Both the position numbers and the translations under genes were made by a program. Shown piece after piece: positions 23,068 through 32,741 of a stretch of 64,000 bases of DNA. Position 1 is the first letter of the stretch, and each line of letters begins with the position of its first letter. The DNA comes from Rhizobiales bacterium 62-17. GTDB taxonomy: Bacteria; Pseudomonadota; Alphaproteobacteria; Rhizobiales; Beijerinckiaceae. The stretch spans positions 348,749 through 412,748 of the forward strand of contig MKVW01000004.1 in NCBI GenBank assembly GCA_001898965.1. Reading direction: 5' to 3'. The notes under the pieces are model-generated. The model was not told the origin of the DNA, made no database searches, and was given only the letters and a program-made list of their open reading frames with translations.

Positions 23068-24951
23068 CTAAGTTTCCATGCCCTCCAGCTCCACGATCAT
23101 CTTTTCGATCATGGACAGACCGATCTGCCAGAAGGCCGGGTCACGGGCATCGAGGCCGAACGGCGCCAGCAGTTCGGAATGATGCTTGGTGCCGCCCGCC
23201 GACAGCATGGCGAAATATTTCTCAGCAAATCCCTGCTCGGCATTCTGATAGACACCATAGAGCGAATTCACCAGGCAATCGCCAAAAGCATAGGCATAGA
23301 CATAGAACGGCGAATGAATGAAATGCGGGATATAGGCCCAGAACACTTCATAACCGGCCTTCAGTTCGATCGCCGGCCCCAGGCTTTCGCCCTGCACGCT
23401 CATCCAGAGTTCTGAAATCTGGTCGGCGGTGAGTTCACCCTCGCGCCGCGCCAGATGCAGTTTGCGCTCGAAGGAATAGAACGCGATCTGCCGCACCACG
23501 GTGTTGAGCATGTCTTCGACCTTCGCCGCCAGCATGGCGCGGCGCTGCACCGGATCGGACGTCCCATCGAGCAGTTTGCGGAAGGTGAGCATTTCACCGA
23601 AGACCGAAGCCGTCTCCGCCAAGGTGAGCGGTGTCGGCGCCATCAAGGCGCCATTCGGCGCGGCCAGCACCTGATGCACGCCATGGCCCAACTCATGCGC
23701 AAGCGTCATCACGTCGCGTGGCTTGCCTTGATAATTGAGCATCACATAGGGATGCGCAGATGGCACGGTCGGATGAGCGAATGCACCAGGCGATTTGCCG
23801 GGCCGTACCGGCGCATCGATCCAGCGTTCGTCGAAGAAGCGCCGGGCGATGTCGGCCATGCTTGGCGCGAAATTGCCATAGGCATCGAGGACGATAGCGC
23901 GCGCATCTTCCCACTTGTAAGTGCGGGTCGGCACGTCTGGCAGCGGCGCATTGCGATTCCAATGCGCCAAGGTCTCGCGGCCGAACCATTTCGCCTTCAG
24001 CTTATAGTAGCGATGCGACAGGCGCGGATAAGCGCCGGTGACTGCCGCCACCAAGGCATCGACAACCTCGCGTTCCACGCGGTTGGAGAGATGGCGCGCA
24101 TCGGCGACGTCGACGAAGCCGCGCCAACGATCGGAAATCTCTTTGTCCTTGGACAGCGTATTGGTGATCAGGGCGAAGGTGCGCAGATTCTGCTGCAAGG
24201 TCTTTGCCACCGCATCGGCTGCCTTATGACGCATGTCCTCGTGCGGGTCCTGCATCAGGGCCAGCGTCGGCTCGATCGAGAGTTCGCGGCCATCGACATC
24301 GAAGCGCAGCGACGCGATCGTCTCGTCGAACAATCTGTTCCAGGCCGAGCGGCCGCTGATCGCCTTTTCGTGGAACAATTGTTCGAGCTTGTCATCCAGC
24401 TGATAGGGCTTTTCGCGACGGATATCCTCAAGCCACGGCCGATAATGCGCCAGCGGGCCCGAAGCCATCGCCGCATTGAGCTGCGCATCGTCGATGCGAT
24501 TGAGTTCGAGCGAGAAGAACACGAGGTCCGAGGACGCGTTGGTGATCTTCTCTTGCGCGTCGCCATAGAATTTGGCGCGTGCCGGATCACCCGTATTGCC
24601 CGTGTAGATCAAGCCCGCATAGGACATGATGCGGCCGAGCAAATCCTCCAGCGCTTCGAATTCACGGATCGCCTGCGCCAGGCTGGCGCTGGCATTCTCG
24701 CCCGCAGCGATACCCGCGAGCGCGCCCTTCCACTTGCCGGCGAAAGCCCGGCACTGTTCCTCGGCGCGCGCCAGGTCAGCCGCGAAAGCCGGCGACGACA
24801 TACCCGGATAGAGGTCGTCGAGATTCCATTCCGGCAGAGCGCCGAGATCGGTTGAGACGCTGGCTTGCGTCTCCAGTTCAGCCTGCGCCTTCATTCCCGG
24901 TTCCATCATCCGTCCGCTCAACTGCCTCATCCTGCACACATCTGCCTGCAC
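23068..24951 (-). CDS. pepF: Oligoendopeptidase F (M3 family metallopeptidase)
   Basis: A protein of up to 627 residues that cleaves short peptides in the cytoplasm. The zinc motif HELGHGVH lies near residue 419, followed by ETASVFGEML (third ligand). The N-terminal helical domain begins LPEWNLDDLYPG. Several in-frame Met codons (24951, 24930, 24909, 24894) compete and none has a clear ribosome site, so the start is uncertain by about 20 residues. Length and motif spacing are normal for the PepF branch of family M3. Confidence 0.93.
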   Translation of the reverse strand: MQADVCRMRQLSGRMMEPGMKAQAELETQASVSTDLGALPEWNLDDLYPGMSSPAFAADLARAEEQCRAFAGKWKGALAGIAAGENASASLAQAIREFEALEDLLGRIMSYAGLIYTGNTGDPARAKFYGDAQEKITNASSDLVFFSLELNRIDDAQLNAAMASGPLAHYRPWLEDIRREKPYQLDDKLEQLFHEKAISGRSAWNRLFDETIASLRFDVDGRELSIEPTLALMQDPHEDMRHKAADAVAKTLQQNLRTFALITNTLSKDKEISDRWRGFVDVADARHLSNRVEREVVDALVAAVTGAYPRLSHRYYKLKAKWFGRETLAHWNRNAPLPDVPTRTYKWEDARAIVLDAYGNFAPSMADIARRFFDERWIDAPVRPGKSPGAFAHPTVPSAHPYVMLNYQGKPRDVMTLAHELGHGVHQVLAAPNGALMAPTPLTLAETASVFGEMLTFRKLLDGTSDPVQRRAMLAAKVEDMLNTVVRQIAFYSFERKLHLARREGELTADQISELWMSVQGESLGPAIELKAGYEVFWAYIPHFIHSPFYVYAYAFGDCLVNSLYGVYQNAEQGFAEKYFAMLSAGGTKHHSELLAPFGLDARDPAFWQIGLSMIEKMIVELEGMET

Positions 24952-25073
24952 ACGTCTGAAACTAAATTAAAATCAAAATCATTTGGTTCCACTCTTATCG
25001 CCAAGGGCCGTGACGCTGGCAAGGCAAACCACAGAACAAAAAGAAGCTTGGCTGACCAAACCTCAGATACGTC

Positions 25074-25107
25074 TTGACACCGTCTATAGTTATGATCATA
25101 ACTATAG
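25074..25107 (+). promoter_or_regulatory. Promoter overlapped by a 24-base perfect palindrome (probable MarR operator)
   Basis: TTGACA at 25074-25079 is followed after 17 bases by CATAAC (25097-25102), a reasonable -35/-10 pair. A perfect 24-base palindrome with half-site CTATAGTTATGA (25084-25095) covers the spacer and -10. Such AT-rich dyads are typical MarR operators, and a MarR gene lies two genes downstream (26179). The site is 65 bases upstream of the binding-protein-like gene at 25172. Confidence 0.7.
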
Positions 25108-25171
25108 CCATGGGATGTGCTCCAAGGCGCCCCGCCTGTCATCCATCCCGCGCAAAGATCGGGAGGTCAGC

Positions 25172-26083
25172 ATGAGCAAGTTTATCGTCAATACGCATAG
25201 CCGCCTGCAGGAATGGATCGCCGACTCCAAAGGCTATTTCACCGACGAAGGCCTCGATTACGAACTGACCCAGCACAACCTGCTGACCAAGCAGGCGCCG
25301 GAAAACTTCAAGGCCCCGGCCGGCGGCAGCGCCACCCCCAATCAGGTCGCCGATAATCTCAACGGCGCCTTCCAGACCTACGAAAAAGGCCGCGAGGCCT
25401 CGATCAGCTGCGCCTGCCATTGGACCGTCAACATGGCTGCTTCCGCCAGCCACGGTCGCCTCTGGGGCGAAGCCTATTCGATCTCGCCATGTGGTATTTT
25501 CGTGCCGCCGGATTCCACCATCCGCAAGCCGGAAGACCTTGCCGGCGTCGACGTCCATGTCGGCTATCAGTCCGGCAGTCACTACACCACGATCCAGGCG
25601 CTCGAGCCCTTCATTCCCGCCGATCAGATCAAGCTCAAGTTTGGCGGCGGCCCGTCGGACCGCGTCGATCAGCTCCTGAACGGCCTTGCCCCGGCGGCGA
25701 CCGTGTTCGGCATGCAATATTACATCATGGAGCAGCTCGGCTTCCGGAAGATTGCCGACAACACCTTCATGATCGCCGCCATGATCCCGGAAGGCGTCGA
25801 TGTCGAGGACGTCCGCAAATATTACCGCGCCCTGCGCCGCGCCCAGGCCGACATCGACCTGATGCATCAGCAATATACCCACTTCTACAGCAACGAACTG
25901 CCGGAACGGCACGCCAAGCTGGTGGACGTGCGCCGCTTCGGGCCGGGCGAACGCATCGTCTTCGAACCCTATTCCCGCGCCATGTACGAAGACACCCACC
26001 GCTGGGTGGAAGAGCGTCACATCTTCTCCGAGGACAAGGCCGGTCACGGCGCCTACGAGGATTCGGTGGCCTGCCCGGTCTGA
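25172..26083 (+). CDS. Cytosolic substrate-binding-protein-like (NMT1/SsuA-type fold) protein
   Basis: A 303-residue protein with the type II periplasmic binding fold (IADSKGYFTDEGLDYELTQHN; KPEDLAGVDVHVGYQSGSHYTTI), but with no signal peptide: it begins MSKFIVNTHSRLQEW, already inside the first strand. It contains a Cys80-Ala-Cys82-His83 motif and Cys107. The fold without export recalls the THI5/NMT1 family of thiamin-precursor enzymes, although their CCCFC motif is not present. GGGAGG precedes the ATG. No transporter genes adjoin. Control by the MarR at 26179 is likely. Enzyme or sensor role is inference. Confidence 0.75.
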   Translation: MSKFIVNTHSRLQEWIADSKGYFTDEGLDYELTQHNLLTKQAPENFKAPAGGSATPNQVADNLNGAFQTYEKGREASISCACHWTVNMAASASHGRLWGEAYSISPCGIFVPPDSTIRKPEDLAGVDVHVGYQSGSHYTTIQALEPFIPADQIKLKFGGGPSDRVDQLLNGLAPAATVFGMQYYIMEQLGFRKIADNTFMIAAMIPEGVDVEDVRKYYRALRRAQADIDLMHQQYTHFYSNELPERHAKLVDVRRFGPGERIVFEPYSRAMYEDTHRWVEERHIFSEDKAGHGAYEDSVACPV

Positions 26084-26127
26084 GCCGGTCGGGAGCAGAA
26101 AAACCTGGTAATTTGAACTAAACTGTG

Positions 26128-26160
26128 GCGGGCGATTCTTGACGGAATCGCCCGCTATTT
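26128..26160 (+). terminator. Terminator or attenuator hairpin before marR
   Basis: An 11-base-pair stem GCGGGCGATTC / GAATCGCCCGC with a 6-base loop is followed by TATTTCT. It lies in the 95-base gap between the binding-protein-like gene and the MarR gene and would lower read-through into the regulator. Confidence 0.6.
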
Positions 26161-26178
26161 CTGTATTATGGGCCGGCC

Positions 26179-26676
26179 ATGTCACCCGAAGATCCGCAAG
26201 CCAGAACTGCCAAGCCGGGCCGCCGCTCAAGCGTCGACACCGAGCCCGATTTCGCGCCCCATGCGCCGGTCGGCCATCTGTTGCGGCGCGTCTATCATAA
26301 AGCGCGCGAGACTTCGGCTTATCTGTATCGCGATTTCGACGTGACGCCGCAGCAGGCGGCCGCCCTGTTTTCCATCCGCCGCCGCGGCTCGCTATCCCAG
26401 GCCGAGATCGGCGAAGCCATCGCCATGGAACCGGCCAACGTCCACGGCCTGGTGGCGCGGCTCAAAGCCAAGCAGCTGATCGAAGCGGAACGCGATCCTG
26501 CCGACCCCCGCCGCATGCGCATTCACCTGACGAAGGAAGGCGAGCACGTCGTTACCACCCTGGCTGATGCCGCCAAACTGTCGGAGGAGACGACGCTCTC
26601 GCCTCTTTCGACCACCGAACGCGGCACTTTGATGCGGCTGTTGCGCAAAATGCTCGCCCATCCGCCGGTGCGCTGA
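26179..26676 (+). CDS. MarR family transcriptional regulator
   Basis: A 165-residue protein with a winged helix (GSLSQAEIGEAIAMEPANVHGLVARLKAKQLIEAERDPADPRRMRIHLT, here split into HTH and wing) and an extended polar N-terminus. MarR proteins repress nearby genes and release DNA on binding phenolic or other small ligands. The 24-base palindrome at 25084-25107, upstream of the preceding gene, is the obvious operator candidate. It converges on the TMEM175-like gene. Confidence 0.92.
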   Translation: MSPEDPQARTAKPGRRSSVDTEPDFAPHAPVGHLLRRVYHKARETSAYLYRDFDVTPQQAAALFSIRRRGSLSQAEIGEAIAMEPANVHGLVARLKAKQLIEAERDPADPRRMRIHLTKEGEHVVTTLADAAKLSEETTLSPLSTTERGTLMRLLRKMLAHPPVR

Positions 26677-26689
26677 AACGCGGCACCGA

Positions 26690-27301
26690 TCAATCCGGCT
26701 TGGGCGCCGCCGCATTCTCCAACAGCAGCCGTTCGATCCGCCGATCCGGCAACAGCCACATGATGGCGACGCAGACATACATGGCCGCGCCCAGCAGGGG
26801 ATGAATGAAAGTGGCCAATATACCTGCCAGATACAGAACCGGCGAGATCTTGCCCTTGAAATTTGAACCGATCGCCTGCGCCAACAGGCAGTCCTCGCCT
26901 TCGAGGCGAATGATCGTGCGTTGAAGAATATAGTAGGCGACGCCTGGCATCAGCAGCGATAGGCCATAGAGCATCACCGGATTGCGATCGAAGTGATTTT
27001 CACCCATCCAATCCGTCGTGAACGGCACCAGCGACAGCCAGAACAACAGATGCGTGTTGGCCCACAGCACCGCACCATTCACATGATGCACGGTCTGGAA
27101 CATGTGATGATGATTGTTCCAGTAGATCGCCACATAAACAAAGCTCAGCACATAACTGACGAAGATCGGCAACAACTTCGCCAGGTCGGTCCATTCTGAG
27201 CCGTGCGGCACCTTCAACTCCAGCACCATGATGGTGATGATGATCGCGATCACGCCATCGCTGAATGCCGCCAACCGTTCCTTTTCCATCGTCGATTCCA
27301 A
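26690..27301 (-). CDS. TMEM175 family (DUF1211) potassium channel-like protein
   Basis: A 203-residue membrane protein with six hydrophobic segments. The hallmark RxxxFSDG motif of TMEM175 channels appears near the start (ERLAAFSDGVIAIIITIMVLEL). Bacterial homologues form tetrameric K+ channels with a hydrophobic isoleucine filter. A His-rich stretch (NNHHHMFQTVHH) follows TM2. The start may be the ATG at 27301 or the one at 27289. No operon partner; function as a K+ leak channel is by homology. Confidence 0.85.
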   Translation of the reverse strand: MESTMEKERLAAFSDGVIAIIITIMVLELKVPHGSEWTDLAKLLPIFVSYVLSFVYVAIYWNNHHHMFQTVHHVNGAVLWANTHLLFWLSLVPFTTDWMGENHFDRNPVMLYGLSLLMPGVAYYILQRTIIRLEGEDCLLAQAIGSNFKGKISPVLYLAGILATFIHPLLGAAMYVCVAIMWLLPDRRIERLLLENAAAPKPD

Positions 27302-27527
27302 TCAAAGTCGCGCCTAGCTCATGCTGTCCCCATGGGCCGCGACAATCAAGGCAGCCATTAGACTCGCAAGCCCAGCACCACGGCTCGATGGGCGCCGTCC
27401 ACGCCAGTTGATCGATTCCTGTGAAATATTTGCGCGCATAAGGTCATATCCGCGGAAAACCACGCCGCCCCTTTACCTCGCGCGAACAACCGGCAATATG
27501 CCGCCACCTGACATTCGGAGATGCAGA

Positions 27528-28637
<1,110 letters not shown>

Positions 28638-28641
28638 TCGC

Positions 28642-30339
28642 ATGGCGGACGACCGTTCGTCATCGCTACAGCTGCGATACCTGCCTCTCTGGGCGCGTAT
28701 CGCGGCCGTTGTCGTGATCGCGGCACTGCTCGTCTGGCGTTTCCGTCAGGCCGAAGGCTCCTTCGCCAATTTCATCTTCATCTGCTTCTTGACCGGCACG
28801 CTCTATGCCGCGCTGGTCGTCCTGACGCGCAGGCTGCTGGCGCCGCTCGTCGGCCTCACCGCTTTCATCGCGGTGATCTACGCCGCCTCCTACGTCAAAT
28901 ATCAGGCCACCACCTTCGTCCTGCACGCTTGGGATTTCGTCTATTACTTCGGCGCGTGGGGCGAGGTCGCCTCCTGGTGGTCGGGACGGCCTTTGGCGCT
29001 GGCGACTGCGATCGTCGGCCTCTTCGTTCTGTTCGCCGGCACTTGGCTGGTGTGGCGACGTGAGCCCGCCACTGTCGCACGTACGTTGTCGTTGCCTGTT
29101 TGCGCCCTGCTGATCGGCGCGACAGTCTATACGGCACAGGCGCGTGGCGAACGCCCGCACATGCTGTTCAACTTTCCCGACTGGCACTGGTCGTCGTTTC
29201 TGATTTCCTTCGACGAAAGCTTTGAAGCGATCCGTCGCGGCGGTTTGATCGAGGCCGCCCCTCAGAATGCGCCGCATCCTTTCGCCCGCGCCGCCTGCAC
29301 GCCGGCAACGAAACCGCCACACATCATCCTGATCCACGAAGAATCCGTCGGCCCACCGTCACTCTTTCCCCAGATCAAATATGATCCGGCGCTCGATAGC
29401 CTGTTCAAATCCTTCGACGGCCAGATGCACAAGATGCGCGTCGAAACCTTCGGCGGCGGCTCGTGGCTGACGGAATCCTCCGTTCTGCTCGGCCTGTCGA
29501 GCCAGTTCTTCGGCGGCATGAAACATTTCATCCAATTTTTCACCGCCGGCCATCTGCGCGACACCCTGCCCTTCGCCTTGCGCGACTGCGGCTATCGCAC
29601 GACCATGTTCTATCCGGCCTTCAAGGGCTTTTTCGGCAATGCCAAATTCTTCGAGACCATCGGCCTCGATGAAATCTTCGACCGCAAGGCACAGGGCGCC
29701 AAAACCGATTGGGAAAGCGACCGCTTCTATTTCGACAATGCACTCGCCGAGATCGGCCGCCACGTCGCGCAATCGCAAAAGCCGCTCTTCGTCTATATTC
29801 AAACCATGTCGGCCCATTGGCCTTATGACATTGCTTTCCAGCCGCATATCGAAGTCCCGGGCGGCGCACCAGGCACGCCACCGCAGATCAGCGAATATCT
29901 GCGTCGCCTCGCCATGGCACGCATTGACTATGATCATCTGAAAACCGAACTCGCCCAGCGATTCCCAAACGAACAGTTCCTTATCGTTCAATATGGCGAT
30001 CACCACGCCATGCCGGTCGCCGAACTTTATGGCTATAAGGACCAAGATGACGTGAAGGACATGACCTTCGCGCCCGATTCACCCGCGATGACCACTTATT
30101 ACGGTGTCGACGGCGTCAATTATGCGCCACCGCCCCTGCCCAAGATCGATGTAGTCGATGTCGGCTATCTCGGCGCCATCCTGCTCGAAGAAGCACGTTT
30201 GCCCCTGCCGGCTTCTTGGCGCGAACGTCTGCGACTGATGAATGTCTGTGGCGGCCGCTATTACGATTGCCCGAAGCGCGAAGAAGTTCTCGCCTTCCAC
30301 CGCCGCCTTATCGATTCCGGCCTGCTGCCGAAATATTAA
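28642..30339 (+). CDS. Membrane sulfatase / phosphoglycol-transferase family protein
   Basis: A 565-residue protein with five N-terminal transmembrane helices (to about residue 160) and a C-terminal alkaline-phosphatase-fold domain like LtaS/OpgB. The metal site begins at IILIHEESVGPPS; the threonine nucleophile is probably in GGSWLTESSVLLG; later ligands are in VQYGDHHAM. Such enzymes transfer or hydrolyse phospho-head groups on envelope glycans or lipids. The 3' end overlaps the convergent amine oxidase gene by 32 bases. Substrate unknown. Confidence 0.85.
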   Translation: MADDRSSSLQLRYLPLWARIAAVVVIAALLVWRFRQAEGSFANFIFICFLTGTLYAALVVLTRRLLAPLVGLTAFIAVIYAASYVKYQATTFVLHAWDFVYYFGAWGEVASWWSGRPLALATAIVGLFVLFAGTWLVWRREPATVARTLSLPVCALLIGATVYTAQARGERPHMLFNFPDWHWSSFLISFDESFEAIRRGGLIEAAPQNAPHPFARAACTPATKPPHIILIHEESVGPPSLFPQIKYDPALDSLFKSFDGQMHKMRVETFGGGSWLTESSVLLGLSSQFFGGMKHFIQFFTAGHLRDTLPFALRDCGYRTTMFYPAFKGFFGNAKFFETIGLDEIFDRKAQGAKTDWESDRFYFDNALAEIGRHVAQSQKPLFVYIQTMSAHWPYDIAFQPHIEVPGGAPGTPPQISEYLRRLAMARIDYDHLKTELAQRFPNEQFLIVQYGDHHAMPVAELYGYKDQDDVKDMTFAPDSPAMTTYYGVDGVNYAPPPLPKIDVVDVGYLGAILLEEARLPLPASWRERLRLMNVCGGRYYDCPKREEVLAFHRRLIDSGLLPKY

Positions 30340-31582
30340 GGGCTTGCACGGCCTCGGCGGCCGCTCGCTCGCCGCTCTCATGCGCACCGTGGGCGGTGGA
30401 GAAGAAATGCGGTGAAGTCGCCTCGCCGGCAAAGAACAGGCGATCATCGACCGGCTGCGCCAGCACGGCCCGTTTGTCCCAATGGCCCGGCAAGGCATGC
30501 GAATAGGAGCCGAGCGAATAAGGCTCCAGCCCCCATGTGCTCACCGCGATGGCCGTGAACCGATCGCGCCACTGCGAGCCCAGCATACGAACAAGTTCTT
30601 CCCGCGCGAAGGCCGCGAACCCATCGAGCCCTTCTTTCTCCAGATCGCGGGCGCATTGACCACCGAAATAGCCTTCGATGACAGGCAGATTGAACGGCCG
30701 AAAGTGATAAGCGCCGGTCGCACGGCGATCGAGCGCACCGAACTGGCGACTGTTTTGCGGCAGCTCTTCCGCCTTTTCGACCCGCAGGAATAGTTTGTCG
30801 TCGAGCCCCAGCGGCAGGACGGCAGCGATCTCGCGCTTCTGCGGCAGGTCGGGCGTGAAGCGAATGACATCGCGCGCCAAGAGATTGGTCGGCACCGTCA
30901 CGATCACGGCGCGTGCGCTGATACGCCCTTTGGCGCTCGTCACTTCGATCCGCGCCCCGGAATGATCGATCGTCTGCACGGGACAATCGGTGATGACAGG
31001 CAAGGCCGCCCCGCGGCGCGCAATCAACGTGCCATAGCCTTCGGCGACCCGATAATTGATCATCGTGTCGTGATAATTGTCGAAATCGCGCACCGACAGG
31101 CGATCCAGTTCGACGCCGTTCACATAGGTGCTGATCGCATCGATCAGCGGATTCCAGGGACTGCCCGGCTCGAGCAGCTCGGCTGCCGGCCGATCGCCCG
31201 CTTGGCGCGCCTCCGCTTCCATCCGCTCATAAAAGCTGTTTTGAGCGTCCCGAAAGCCGCGTTGCGCCTCGATGGGAAAACCGCTTTCCGGCATTTCCCG
31301 CTGCCAGGGCGGTGTCGTTTTATCGACCGTCAGCCCCAGCGACCGGGTGATGCCGACCAACGGATTCTGGTCTGCCGAATGCAGCCAACCGCACCCAAGA
31401 TCGAGGCCATAAGGCGAAAAACCATCGCTGGTCGAAGCCCAGGTCCAAGCGCGTCCGCCGATCCGCGACCGCGCCTCCAAAACGACGAAGCGCAGCCCCG
31501 CCCGCGCCAAGGCATGGCCGGCCGCGACGCCAGCCGCACCGGCGCCGACCACGACCACATCGACGTCACCAAGAAGAGACAT
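30308..31582 (-). CDS. Cytosolic FAD-dependent amine oxidase family protein
   Basis: A 424-residue flavoprotein with Rossmann motif VVVVGAGAAGVAAGHALARAG, RIGGRAWTW, and a C-terminal flavin motif LFFAGEATSPHFFSTAHGA. There is no signal peptide, unlike the Tat-exported oxidase at 12545. Similar proteins oxidise polyamines or other secondary amines to imines and H2O2. It is divergent from the TAXI-TRAP operon at 31761, which might import its substrate, but that is speculative. The 3' end overlaps the sulfatase-like gene by 32 bases. Confidence 0.88.
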   Translation of the reverse strand: MSLLGDVDVVVVGAGAAGVAAGHALARAGLRFVVLEARSRIGGRAWTWASTSDGFSPYGLDLGCGWLHSADQNPLVGITRSLGLTVDKTTPPWQREMPESGFPIEAQRGFRDAQNSFYERMEAEARQAGDRPAAELLEPGSPWNPLIDAISTYVNGVELDRLSVRDFDNYHDTMINYRVAEGYGTLIARRGAALPVITDCPVQTIDHSGARIEVTSAKGRISARAVIVTVPTNLLARDVIRFTPDLPQKREIAAVLPLGLDDKLFLRVEKAEELPQNSRQFGALDRRATGAYHFRPFNLPVIEGYFGGQCARDLEKEGLDGFAAFAREELVRMLGSQWRDRFTAIAVSTWGLEPYSLGSYSHALPGHWDKRAVLAQPVDDRLFFAGEATSPHFFSTAHGAHESGERAAAEAVQALNISAAGRNR

Positions 31583-31760
31583 GAGCTGGACATAAGCGGC
31601 GGCGCTGCCACAGTCCAGTAGGGTTACGGCCTTTGCGACTTTGGGCCAACACCACCGAAAAAATACGGAGCTCGGCTTGAGCGTGGCGCGATTGCGTGAA
31701 TAATCGGCCTACGATCGAGGCCGCCCGACAAAGCGGACCGGACAATATGGGGAGAAACAG

Positions 31761-32729
31761 ATGGCGTTCAGCTTTCCGACTAATGCGATGCGCACCGCCC
31801 TTTTCGCCGGTCTGATCGGCGCCTTCGCCACCGGCACACCCGCCCGCGCCCAGGACTTCATCGGCATCCTCACCGGCGGCACCTCTGGCGTCTATTACCC
31901 GATGGGCGTCGCCATATCGAAAATCTTCTCCGAAAAGATCAAAGGCTCCCGCCCTTCGGTGCAGGCCACCAAGGCCTCGGTCGAAAATCTCGTCCTCTTG
32001 CAGCAAGGCAAAGGCGAGATCGCTTTCACGCTCGGCGACAGCCTCGCCTTTGCCTGGGAAGGCAATGAGGAAGCAGGCTTCAAGACCAAGCAGACAAAAC
32101 TGCGCGGCCTCGCCGCGATCTATCCCAACTTCGTGCAGATCGTCGCGTCTAAGGAAAGCGGCATCAAGACCCTGGCGGACCTGAAGGGCAAGCGGCTGTC
32201 GGTGGGCGCGCCAAAATCGGGCACCGAACTCAATGCCCGCGCCATCCTCGCCGCCGCCGGCATTACCTATAAGGATCTCGGCAAGATCGAATATCTGCCC
32301 TTCGGCGAATCTGTCGATCTGATGAAGAATCGCCAGCTCGACGCCACCTTGCAATCGGCTGGCCTCGGTGTCGCCGCCATTCGCGATCTGGCGAGTTCCG
32401 TGCCGATCAACGTCGTCGAAATCCCCGCCTCCATCGTCGAAAAGACCGGCGCGCCTTACATCAAGGGCGTCATTCCCAAGGGCACCTACACGGGACAGGA
32501 CAGCGACGTGCAGACGGCCGCCGTCGTCAATTATCTCGTCACGCGCTCAGACCTCTCCGAAAACGTGGTCTATGAAATGACCAAGTCGATCTTCGAAAAT
32601 CTCGATGAATTGCGCGCCGCCCATTCGGCCGCCAAGGACATCGACATCAAGCGCGCGCTGGAAGGCATGCCGGTGCCCGTCCATCCTGGCGCCGAAAAAT
32701 ATCTGAAGGAACGCGGCGTCACGAAATAA
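31761..32729 (+). CDS. TAXI family TRAP transporter substrate-binding protein
   Basis: A 322-residue periplasmic protein with a signal peptide ending TPARAQ, then DFIGILTGGTSGVYYPMGVAI, the hallmark start of TAXI (TRAP-associated extracytoplasmic immunogenic) proteins. It delivers an organic anion, often glutamate or another carboxylate, to the fused permease encoded 12 bases downstream. GGGGAG precedes the ATG at 31761. The substrate cannot be read from the sequence. Confidence 0.93.
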   Translation: MAFSFPTNAMRTALFAGLIGAFATGTPARAQDFIGILTGGTSGVYYPMGVAISKIFSEKIKGSRPSVQATKASVENLVLLQQGKGEIAFTLGDSLAFAWEGNEEAGFKTKQTKLRGLAAIYPNFVQIVASKESGIKTLADLKGKRLSVGAPKSGTELNARAILAAAGITYKDLGKIEYLPFGESVDLMKNRQLDATLQSAGLGVAAIRDLASSVPINVVEIPASIVEKTGAPYIKGVIPKGTYTGQDSDVQTAAVVNYLVTRSDLSENVVYEMTKSIFENLDELRAAHSAAKDIDIKRALEGMPVPVHPGAEKYLKERGVTK

Positions 32730-32741
32730 GCGGGCGCCGTC

